Assembly: GCA_963580455.1 (NCBI GenBank)
Contig: OY756972.1
Location: 14,771,001 to 14,835,000, forward strand
DNA length: 64,000 nucleotides
Reading direction: 5' to 3'
Origin: Euonymus europaeus
Taxonomy: Eukaryota; Streptophyta; Magnoliopsida; Celastrales; Celastraceae
Position numbers and translations under genes: made by a program. A model generated the notes under the pieces. The model saw only the letters and a program-made list of their open reading frames with translations. It had not been told where the DNA came from and ran no database searches. How positions within the stretch are numbered: the stretch's first letter is position 1; every line of letters begins with the position of its first letter. Below are positions 36,965 through 47,100 of the stretch, in pieces.

Positions 36965-38723
36965 TCAATGAAGCTTAAACTTGTAAAATTTGACATATAA
37001 GAACAATAAAAATTGTACACAGAGCAACTTTGATGGTCCGAAGTTGCTCAATTCTCTCAATGCAGGAGATTTTAACGATTTCGTCCATTTGTCATATAAA
37101 GTTGGTGTTTTGGCATCGAAATAATCTATCAAGCTTATACTCATAAAATTTGACATATAAGAACAATAAAAAGTGTACAACGAGCAACTTTGATGGTCCG
37201 AAGTTGCTCAACTCTCTCTATGGAGGAGCTTTTAACGGTTTTGTCTATTTGTCATAGAAAGTTGTTGTTTTGGCATCGAAATAATCTATGAAGCTTAAAC
37301 TCGTAAAATTTGGGATATAAGAACAATAAAAATTGTACACAGAGCAACTTTGATGGTCCGAAGTTGCTCAACTCTCTCAATGCGGGAGATTTTAAGGGTT
37401 TCGTCCATTTGTCATATAAAGTTGGTGTTTTGGCATCGAAATAATCTATAAATCTTATACTCATAATATTTGACATATAAGAACATTAAAAAGTGTACAC
37501 CGAGCAACTTTGATGGTACGAAAATGCTCAACTCTCTCTATGGAGGAGCTGTTAACGGTTTTCTCCATTTGTCATAGAAAGTTGGTGTTTTGGCATCGAA
37601 ATAATCTATGAAGCTTATACTCATAAAATTTGACATATAAGAACAATAAAAAGTGTACACCGAGCAACTTTGATAGTCCGAAGTTGCTCAACTCTCTCTA
37701 TGAAGGAGCTTTTAACGGTTTAGTCCATTTGTCATAGAAAGTTGTTGTTTTGGAATCAAAATAATCTAGAAAGCTTATACTCGTAAAATTTGACATAGAA
37801 GAACAATAAAAAATCTATCCCGAGCAACTTTCATAGTCCGAAGTTGCTCAACTCTCTCTATGAGGAGCTTTTAACGGGTTTCACCATTTGTCATAGAAAG
37901 TTGGTGTTTTGGCATCGAAATAATCTATGAAGCTTATACTCATAAAATTTGACATATAAGAACAATAAAAGGTGTACACCGAGCAACTTTGATAGTACGA
38001 AGTTGCTCAACTCTCTCTATGGAGGTGCATTTAACGGGTTTCTCCATTTATCATAGAAAGTTGGTGTTTTGGCATCGAAATAATCAATGAAGCTCAAACT
38101 CGTAAAATTTGACATATAAGAACAATAAAAATTGTACATAGAGCTACTTTGATGGTCCGAAGTTGCTCAACTCTCTCAGTACAGGAGATTTTAACGGTTT
38201 TGTCCATTTTTCATATAAAGTTGGTGTTTTGGCATCGAAATAATCTATGAAGCTTATACTCATAAAATTTGACCTATAAGAACAATAAAAAGTGTACACC
38301 GAGCAACTTTGATGGTACGAAGTTGCTCAACTCTCTCTATGGAGGAGCTGTTAACGGTTTTGTCCATTTGTCATAGAAGGTTGGTGTTTTGGCATCGAAA
38401 TAATCTATGAAGCTTATACTCATAAAATTTGACATATAAGAACAATAAAAAGTGTACACCGAGCAACTTTGATAGTCCGAAGTTGCTCAACTCTCTCTAT
38501 GAAGGAGCTTTTAACGGTTTGGTCTATTTGTTATAGAAAGTTGGTGTTTTGGAATCAAAATAATCTAGGAAGCATATACTCGTAAAATTGGACATAGAAG
38601 AACAATAAAAAATCTATCCCAAGCAACTTTCATAGTCCGAAGTTGCTCAACTCTCTCTATGGAGGAGCTTTTAACGGGTTTCACCATTTGTCATAGAAAG
38701 TTGGTGTTTTGGCATCGAAATAA
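36965..38723 (+). repeat. Higher-order unit 6 (chimeric 11-mer, 1759 bp)
   Basis: Differs from unit 4 at one base (near 37770). Confidence 0.9.
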
Positions 38724-40324
38724 TCAATGAAGCTTAAACTTGTAAAATTTGACATATAAGAACAATAAAAATTGTACACAGAGCAACTTTGATGGTCCGA
38801 AGTTGCTCAATTCTCTCAATGCAGGAGATTTTAACGGTTTCGTCCATTTGTCATATAAAGTTGGTGTTTTGGCATCGAAATAATCTATCAAGCTTATACT
38901 CATAAAATTTGACATATAAGAAGAATAAAAAGTGTACACCGAGCAACTTTGATGGTCCGAAGTTGCTCAACTCTCTCTATGGAGGAGCTTTTAACGGTTT
39001 TGTCTATTTGTCATAGAAAGTTGTTGTTTTGGCATCGAAATAATCTATGAAGCTTATACTCGTAAAATTTGACATATAAGAACAATAAAAATTGTACACT
39101 GAGCAACTTTGATAGTCCGAAGTTGCTCAACTCTCTCAGTACAGGAGATTTTAATGGTTTCGTCCATTTGTCATATAAAGTTGGTGTTTTCTCATCAAAA
39201 TAATCTATGAAGCTCATACTCATAAAATTTGACATATAAGAACAATAAAAAGTGTACACCGAGCAACTTTGATGGTACGAAGTTGCTCAACTCTCTCTAT
39301 GGAGGAGCTTTTAACGGTTTTGTCCATTTGTCATAGAAAGTTGGTGTTTTGGCATCGAAAAAAATCTATGAAGCTTATACTAATAAAATTTGACATAGAA
39401 GAACAATAAAAAGTGTACACCGAGCAACTTTGATGGTCCGAAGTTGCTCAACTGTCTCTATGGAGGAACTGTTAACGGTTTTTTCCATTTGTCATAGAAA
39501 GTTGGTGTTTTGGCATCGAAATAATCTAGGAAGCTTATACTCATAAAATTTGACATATAAGAACAATAAAAGTTGTACACCGAGCAACTTTGATGGTCCG
39601 AAGTTGCTCAACTCTCTCTATGGAGGTGCATTTAACGGGTTTCTCCATTTATCATAGAAAGTTGGTGTTTTGGCATCGAAATAATCAATGAAGCTTAAAC
39701 TCGTAAAATTTGACATATAAGAACAATAAAAATTGTACATAGAGCTACTTTGATGGTCCGAAGTTGCTCAACTCTCTCAGTACAGGAGATTTTAATGGTT
39801 TTGTCCATTTTTCATATAAAGTTGGTGTTTTGGCATCGAAATAATCTATGAAGCTTATACTCATAAAATTTGACCTATAAGAACAATAAAAAGTGTACAC
39901 CGAGCAACTTTGATGGTACGAAGTTGCTCAACTCTCTCTATGGAGGAGCTGTTAACGGTTTTGTCCATTTGTCATAGAAGGTTGGTGTTTTGGCATCGAA
40001 ATAATCTATGAAGCTTATACTCATAAAATTTGACATATAAGAACAATAAAAAGTGTACACCGAGCAACTTTGATAGTCCGAAGTTGCTCAACTCTCTCTA
40101 TGAAGGAGCTTTTAACGGTTTGGTCTATTTGTTATAGAAAGTTGGTGTTTTGGAATCAAAATAATCTAGGAAGCATAGACTCGTAAAATTGGACATAGAA
40201 GAACAATAAAAAATCTATCCCAAGCAACTTTCATAGTCCGAAGTTGCTCAACTCTCTCTATGGAGGAGCTTTTAACGGGTTTCACCATTTGTCATAGAAA
40301 GTTGGTGTTTTGGCATCGAAATAA
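38724..40324 (+). repeat. Higher-order unit 7 (10-mer, 1601 bp)
   Basis: Differs from unit 5 at two bases (near 39114 and 39878). Confidence 0.9.
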
Positions 40325-41925
40325 TCAATGAAGCTTAAACTTGTAAAATTTGACATATAAGAACAATAAAAATTGTACACAGAGCAACTTTGATGGTCCG
40401 AAGTTGCTCAATTCTCTCAATGCAGGAGATTTTAACGATTTCGTCCATTTGTCATATAAAGTTGGTGTTTTGGCATCGAAATAATCTATCAAGCTTATAC
40501 TCATAAAATTTGACATATAAGAACAATAAAAAGTGTACAACGAGCAACTTTGATGGTCCGAAGTTGCTCAACTCTCTCTATGGAGGAGCTTTTAACGGTT
40601 TTGTCTATTTGTCATAGAAAGTTGTTGTTTTGGCATCGAAATAATCTATGAAGCTTATACTCGTAAAATTTGACATATAAGAACAATAAAAATTGTACAC
40701 TGAGCAACTTTGATGGTCCGAAGTTTCTCAACTCTCTCAGTACAGGAGATTTTAATGGTTTCGTCCATTTGTCATATAAAGTTGGTGTTTTCTCATCAAA
40801 ATAATCTATGAAGCTTATACTCATAAAATTTGACATATAAGAACAATAAAAAGTGTACACCGAGCAACTTTGATGGTACGAAGTTGCTCAACTCTCTCTA
40901 TGGAGGAGCTTTTAACGGTTTTGTCCATTTGTCATAGAAAGTTGGTGTTTTGGCATCGAAAAAAATCTATGAAGCTTATACTAATAAAATTTGACATAGA
41001 AGAACAATAAAAAGTGTACACCGAGCAACTTTGATGGTCCGAAGTTGCTCAACTGTCTCTATGGAGGAACTGTTAACGGTTTTTTCCATTTGTCATAGAA
41101 AGTTGGTGTTTTGGCATCGAAATAATCTAGGAAGCTTATACTCATAAAATTTGACATATAAGAACAATAAAAGTTGTACACCGAGCAACTTTGATGGTCC
41201 GAAGTTGCTCAACTCTCTCTATGGAGGTGCATTTAACGGGTTTCTCCATTTATCATAGAAAGTTGGTGTTTTGGCATCGAAATAATCAATGAAGCTTAAA
41301 CTCGTAAAATTTGACATATAAGAACAATAAAAATTGTACATAGAGCTACTTTGATGGTCCGAAGTTGCTCAACTCTCTCAGTACAGGAGATTTTAACGGT
41401 TTTGTCCATTTTTCATATAAAGTTGGTGTTTTGGCATCGAAATAATCTATGAAGCTTATACTCATAAAATTTGACCTATAAGAACAATAAAAAGTGTACA
41501 CCGAGCAACTTTGATGGTACGAAGTTGCTCAACTCTCTCCATGGAGGAGCTGTTAACGGTTTTGTCCATTTGTCATAGAAGGTTGGTGTTTTGGCATCGA
41601 AATAATCTATGAAGCTTATACTCATAAAATTTGACATATAAGAACAATAAAAAGTGTACACCGAGCAACTTTGATAGTCCGAAGTTGCTCAACTCTCTCT
41701 ATGAAGGAGCTTTTAACGGTTTGGTCTATTTGTTATAGAAAGTTGGTGTTTTGGAATCAAAATAATCTAGGAAGCATATACTCGTAAAATTGGACATAGA
41801 AGAACAATAAAAAATCTATCCCAAGCAACTTTCATAGTCCGAAGTTGCTCAACTCTCTCTATGGAGGAGCTTTTAACGGGTTTCACCATTTGTCATAGAA
41901 AGTTGGTGTTTTGGCATCGAAATAA
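40325..41925 (+). repeat. Higher-order unit 8 (10-mer, 1601 bp)
   Basis: Begins like units 4 and 6 for about 330 bp (including cgatttcgtcc and tgtacaacgag), then continues as an ordinary 10-mer without the chimeric insert. The crossover lies near 40650. The +1 A-run is near 40961. Confidence 0.88.
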
Positions 41926-42493
41926 TCAATGAAGCTTAAACTTGTAAAATTTGACATATAAGAACAATAAAAATTGTACACAGAGCAACTTTGATGGTCC
42001 GAAGTTGCTCAATTCTCTCAATGCAGGAGATTTTAACGGTTTCGTCCATTTGTCATATAAAGTTGGTGTTTTGGCATCGAAATAATCTATCAAGCTTATA
42101 CTCATAAAATTTGACATATAAGAACAATAAAAAGTGTACACCGAGCAACTTTGATGGTCCGAAGTTGCTCAACTCTCTCTATGGAGGAGCTTTTAACGGT
42201 TTTGTCTATTTGTCATAGAAAGTTGTTGTTTTGGCATCGAAATAATCTATGAAGCTTATACTCATAAAATTTGACATATAAGAAGAATAAAAATTGTACA
42301 CTGAGCAACTTTGATGGTTCAAAGTTGCTCAACTCTCTCTATGTAGGAGCTTTTAACGGTTTTGTCCATTTGTCATAGAAAGTTGGTGTTTTGGCATCCA
42401 AATAATCTAGGAAACTTATACTCATAAAATTTGACATATAAGAACAATAAAAATTGTACACCGAGCAACTTTGATGGTCCGAAGTTGCTCAAC

Positions 42494-43631
42494 TTTTAAG
42501 GGTGTGAGAGCACTACCACCAAGCTGATCAGCTTGGTGGTAGTGCTCTCTACGCTTTCGCCTCTCTTATCACGAGGGCGAGGGTTCGAGGGATGGAGGCA
42601 GCTTCGCGCTGCAATAAAGCCGTGCGGGCCTTAGGGCCCCGAGCGGACAATACCTCCATGGTGTGCACCAAGCCCAGGTCTGTGCATCATCGTAACGATT
42701 TCGTCCATTTGTCATAGAAAGTAGGTGTTTTGGCATCGAAATAATCTATGAAGCTTATACTCTTAAAATTTGACATATAAGAACAATAAAAATTATACAC
42801 CGAGCAACTTTGATGGTCCGAACTTGCTCACTCTCTCTATGGTGGAGCTTTTAACGGTTTCGCCCATTTGTCATAGAAAGTTGGTGTTTTGGCATCGAAA
42901 TAATCTATGAAGCTTATACTCTTAAAATTTGACATATAAGAACAATAAAAATTGTACACCGAGCAACATTCATGGTCTGAAGTTGCTCAACTCTCTCTAT
43001 GTAGGAGCTTTTAACGGTTTTGTCCATTTGTCATAGAAAGTTGGTGTTTTGGCATTCAAATAATCAAGGAAACTTATACTCATAAAGTTTGACATATAAG
43101 AACAATAAAAATTGTACACCAAGTAACTTTTCTTGTCCGAAGTTGCTCAACTCTCTCTATGGAGGAGGTTTTAATAGTTTGGTCCATTTGTCATAGAAAG
43201 TTGGTGTTTTAGAATCAAAATCTTCTATGAAGCTTATACTCGTAAAATTTGACATAGAAGAACAATAAAAAGTCTATCCCGAGCAACTTTGATAGTCCGA
43301 AGTTGCTCAACTCTCTCTAAGGAGGAGCTTTTAACGGGTTTCTTCATTTGTCATAGAAAGTTGGTGTTTTGGCATCGAAATAATCTACGAAGCTTATACT
43401 CGTAAAATTTGACATAAAACAACAATAAAAAGTCTATCCTGAGCAACTTTGGTAGTCCGATGTTGCTCAACTCTCTCTATGGAGGAGCTTTTAACGGTTT
43501 CGCCCATTTATCATAGAAAGTTGGTGTTTTGGCATCGAAATAATCTATGAAGCTTATACTCTTAAAATTTGACATATAAGAACAATAAAAATTGTACACC
43601 GAGCAACTTTCATGGTCTTAAGTTGCTCAAC
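42494..43631 (+). repeat. 1,138-bp duplication carrying SINE-like insertion, copy 1
   Basis: The string ttttaagggtgtgagagcac occurs at 42494 and 43632. Everything between (the insertion plus about six satellite monomers) is repeated in order, including unusual monomers with cattcaaataatcaagg and ctctctaaggagg. The SINE-like insertion therefore travelled with the satellite as part of a composite repeat. Confidence 0.9.
42499..42690 (+). mobile_element. SINE-like tRNA-derived insertion in satellite, copy 1
   Basis: About 190 bp of unrelated, GC-richer sequence interrupts the satellite. It starts with a perfect 44-bp palindrome (42506-42549, centre TGATCA), followed by a good B-box match GGTTCGAGG (42582-42590). 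The A-box region (TGGTAGTGCTCT, 42537-42548) is weak. Spacing between boxes, about 45 bp, is normal for a tRNA-derived head. About 17 bp of the interrupted monomer (tctctctatggaggagc) is missing at the junction, and no clear TSD is seen beyond taa. No poly-A or poly-T tail is evident. The SINE assignment is inference; the insertion itself is seen directly. Confidence 0.6.
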
Positions 43632-44769
43632 TTTTAAGGGTGTGAGAGCACTACCACCAAGCTGATCAGCTTGGTGGTAGTGCTCTCTACGCTTTCGCCT
43701 CTCTTATCACGAGGGCGAGGGTTCGAGGCATGGAGGCAGCATCGCGCTGCAATAAAGACGTGCGGGCCTTAGGGCCCCGAGCGGACAATACCTCCATGGT
43801 GTGCACCAAGCCCAGGTCTGTGCATCATCATAACGGTTTCGTCCATTTGTCATAGAAAGTAGGTGTTTTGGCATCGAAATAATCTATGAAGCTTATACTC
43901 TTAAAATTTGACATATAAGAACAATAAAAATTATACACCGAGCAACTTTGATGGTCCGAACTTGCTCACTCTCTCTATGGTGGAGCTTTTAACGGTTTCG
44001 CCCATTTGTCATAGAAAGTTGGTGTTTTGGCATCGAAATAATCTATGAAGCTTATACTCTTAAAATTTGACATATAAGAACAATAAAAATTGTACACCGA
44101 GCAACATTCATGGTCTGAAGTTGCTCAACTCTCTCTATGTAGGAGCTTTTAACGGTTTTGTCCATTTGTCATAGAAAGTTGGTGTTTTGGCATTCAAATA
44201 ATCAAGGAAACTTATACTCATAAAGTTTGACATATAAGAACAATAAAAATTGTACACCAAGTAACTTTGCTTGTCCGAAGTTGCTCAACTCTCTCTATGG
44301 AGGAGGTTTTAACAGTTTGGTCCATTTGTCATAGAAAGTTGGTGTTTTAGAATCAAAATCTTCTATGAAGCTTATACTCGTAAAATTTGACATAGAAGAA
44401 CAATAAAAAGTCTATCCCGAGCAACTTTGATAGTCCGAAGTTGCTCAACTCTCTCTAAGGAGGAGCTTTTAACGGGTTTCTTCATTTGTCGTAGAAAGTT
44501 GGTGTTTTGGCATCGAAATAATCTACGAAGCTTATACTCGTAAAATTTGACATAAAACAACAATAAAAAGTCTATCCTGAGCAACTTTGGTAGTCCGATG
44601 TTGCTCAACTCTCTCTATGGAGGAGCTTTTAACGGTTTCGCCCATTTGTCATAGAAAGTTGGTGTTTTGGCATCGAAATAATCTATGAAGCTTATACTCT
44701 TAAAATTTGACATATAAGAACAATAAAAATTGTACACCGAGCAACTTTCATGGTCTTAAGTTGCTAACT
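43632..44769 (+). repeat. 1,138-bp duplication carrying SINE-like insertion, copy 2
   Basis: Partner of 42494-43631 with a few point differences. Near 44760 the next monomers continue without a third insertion. Confidence 0.88.
43637..43829 (+). mobile_element. SINE-like tRNA-derived insertion in satellite, copy 2
   Basis: Same insertion and junctions as copy 1, with the 44-bp palindrome at 43644-43687 unchanged. There are about five substitutions elsewhere (gaggcatgg for gagggatgg, agcatcgcg for agcttcgcg, aagacg for aagccg, catca for catcg). Confidence 0.6.
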
Positions 44770-46279
44770 CTCTCTATGTAGGAGCTTTTAACGGTTTTGT
44801 CCATTTGTCATAGAAAGTTGGTGTTTTGGCATTCAAATAATCAAGGAAACTTATACTCATAAAGTTTGACATATAAGAACAATAAAAATTGTACACCAAG
44901 CAACTTTGATTGTCCAAAGTTGCTCAACTCTCTCTATGGACGAGCTTTTAACGGTTTGGTCCATTTGTCATAGAAAGTTGATGTTTTAGAATCAAAATAA
45001 TCTATGAAGCTTATACTCGTAAAATTTGACATAGAAGAACAATAAAAAGTCTATCCCGAGCAACTTTGATAGTCCGAAGTTGCTCAACTCTCTCTATGGA
45101 GTAGCTTTTAACGGGTTTCTCCATTTGTCATAGAAGGTTGGTGTTTTGGCATCAAAATAATCTACGAAGCTTATACTCTTAAAATTTGACATATAAGAAC
45201 AATAAAAATTGTACACCGAGCAACTTTGATGGTCCGAACTTGCTCCACTCTCTCTATGGAGGAGCTTTTAACGGTTTCGTCCATTTGTTACAGAAAGTTG
45301 GTGTTTTAGCATCGAAATAATCTATGAAGCTTATACTCTTAAAATTTGACATATAGGAACAATAAAAATTGTACACCGAGCAACTTTTATTGTCCGAAGT
45401 TGCTCAACTTTCTCTATGGAGGAGCTTTTAACAGTTTTGTCCATTTGTCATAAAAAGTAGGTGTTTTGGCATCGAAATAATCTATGAAGCTTATACTCGT
45501 AAAATTTGACATATAAGAACAATAAAAGTTGTACACAGAGCAACTTTGATGGTCCGAAGTTGCTAAACTCTCTCAATGCAGGAGATTTTAACGGTTTCAT
45601 CCATTTGTCATATAAAGTTGGTGTTTTGGCATCGAAATAATCTATGAAGCTTATACTCATAAAATTTGACATATATGAATAATAAAATATGACACCGAGC
45701 AACTTTGATGGTCCGAAGTTGCTCAACTCTTTCTATGGAGGAGCTTTTATCTGTTTTGTCCATTTGTCATAAAAAGTTGGTGTTTTGGCATCGAAATAGT
45801 CTATGAAGCTTATATTCATAAAATTTGACATATAAGAACAAAAAAAAGTGTACACCGAGCAACTTTGATTGTCCGAAGTTGCTCAACTCTCTCAATGCAG
45901 AATTTTAACGGTTTAGTCCATTTTTAACGGGTTTCTTTATTTGTCATAGAAAGTTGGTGTTTTGGCATCGAAATAATTTATGAAGCTTATACTCATAGAA
46001 TTCAACATATAAGAACAATAAAAATTATACACAGAGCAACTTTGATGGTCCGAAGTTGCTCAACTCTCTCAATGTAGGAGATTTTAACGGTTTCGTCCAT
46101 TTGTCATATAAAGTTGGTGTTTTGGCATCGAAATAATCTATGAAGCTTATACTCATAAAATTTGACATATAAGAACAATAAAAAGTGTACACCGAGCAAC
46201 TTTGATGGTCTGAACTTGCTCAAATCTCTCTATGGAGGAGCTTTTAACGGGTTTCTCCATTTGTCATAGAAGGTTGGTT
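44770..46279 (+). repeat. Degenerate right fringe of the satellite array
   Basis: Monomers here are individually diverged, with small rearrangements. Near 45890-45940 a monomer is internally scrambled so that ttttaacgg occurs twice within about 30 bp. The array stops mid-monomer after aaggttggt. The string tttctccattt then occurs again 26 bp after its previous copy, before unrelated sequence begins, which looks like filler at a breakpoint. Confidence 0.85.
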
Positions 46280-46339
46280 TCTCCATTTGGAGACTAATAT
46301 CCTCTTAACGACCATTAGGTGTGATTCTTTAGGATTAGA

Positions 46340-47100
46340 TTAATAGCTAGCACACATACACCCACTAAACATTATATTTAGCCTAGATGTGGTCAAATAA
46401 AGTAAACTTCCAACCATAGACCTATACATCTTGACGCATCTCTTTGCCTTTAAGGTCAACTTCTAATTTGGATGTCAACCCTATTGGTGTAGAACACCCT
46501 TTAGACAAGTCCATACCAAACCTTTTAAGCAATTCATAAAGTGTATTTAGTTTGAGTTATATGAATGACATGCAAGGTTTGTCTATGTCAACTCACCCAT
46601 CATAGACATTTCAAAATCACTTTTCATGCACATAGCAAATTCATCGCACATTGATTTGAAAGTAGCACCAAATATAATGTCATCGACATAGATTTCCACA
46701 ATCAACATATCATCACATACACATAATAAGCAAAGTATTGTCAATACTACCACAAGAAATTCCATTTCCTAACAAAAATTTAGTAAGTCTTTCATACGAA
46801 ACCCTAGATGTTTGCTTCATGCCATACAATGCTTTTTCTAATTTGTAAACATGATTAGGAAATTTTTTAGATTCAAAACTAGGTGGTTGTTTATACTCGT
46901 AACATCCATTTGAAAAAGTTTAAAGCCTTATAGTATGCAAAATCTAATAAAAGTATATTAGTCTCCAACCTTGCAACCGGTGTAAAAGTTTCATTATAAT
47001 CTATGCCTTCTTTTTGGCAATACCCTTGAGCCACTAATCTTGGATTATTTCTAGTCACTTCACCATTTTTATTCATCTTATTTCTAATCATAGGTTCTAG
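46340..47100 (-). pseudogene. Ty1/copia reverse transcriptase fragment
   Basis: The minus strand has the copia RT N-terminal part (47091-46891: [34 protein letters not shown]) and the catalytic block YVDDIIFGAT with CDEFAMCMKSDFEMSMMGELT (46765-46583). Further on comes the region before RNase H, KMYRSMVGSLLYLTTSR (about 46430-46370). Frames are broken between blocks. The left end stops just short of the satellite; RNase H proper and the 3' LTR are missing. This enzyme copies retrotransposon RNA into DNA; this copy is dead. Confidence 0.88.

Larger units (their letters stand above)
36965..40324 (+). repeat. 3,360-bp superunit, copy B
   Basis: The near-identical tandem partner of 33605-36964. 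Confidence 0.95.
28801..42335 (+). repeat. Higher-order repeat domain of the satellite
   Basis: A diagnostic monomer (tcaatgaagcttaaacttg) recurs at 29123, 30724, 32325, 33605, 35364, 36965, 38724, 40325 and 41926. The intervals are 1601, 1601, 1280, 1759, 1601, 1759, 1601 and 1601 bp: 10 monomers plus 1 bp, 8 monomers, and 11 monomers minus 1 bp. The extra base is one added A in cgaaaaaaatc; the missing base is in tatgaggagc. Units are far more alike than neighbouring monomers within a unit, which defines a higher-order repeat and indicates recent homogenisation. Confidence 0.95.
4392..46279 (+). repeat. 160-bp satellite array, about 259 head-to-tail monomers
   Basis: Counting from one gaagttgctc to the next gives 160 bp almost everywhere (4871, 5031, 5191, 5351, 5511, 5671, 5831 and on), all in the same orientation. 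Subtracting two SINE-like insertions leaves about 41.5 kb, or about 259 monomers. The monomer is AT-rich, and most copies hold AAGCTT (HindIII). Two linked variants recur: one with acatataag...tgtacaccgag, the other with acatagaag...tctatcccgag. A third has gagcgacc plus ataataagaat. Indels between monomers are rare. The length is close to a nucleosome repeat, as in many plant centromere satellites; centromere function is inference. Short frames on the minus strand recur only because the repeat recurs. Confidence 0.98.

Noticed and set aside
6721..46000. Dozens of recurring minus-strand frames of 60-111 codons with MYTFYCSYMSNF-type peptides
   Set aside because: They are readings of the 160-bp satellite. 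Because 160 is not a multiple of 3 the frame shifts in each monomer, so frames span only about 1.3-2 monomers and end at the same repeat positions. No domain, start context or independent conservation is seen.
4392..46279. Possible CRISPR array or other repeat-spacer system
   Set aside because: The whole 160-bp unit is repeated without unique spacers, and the context is plant retrotransposons.
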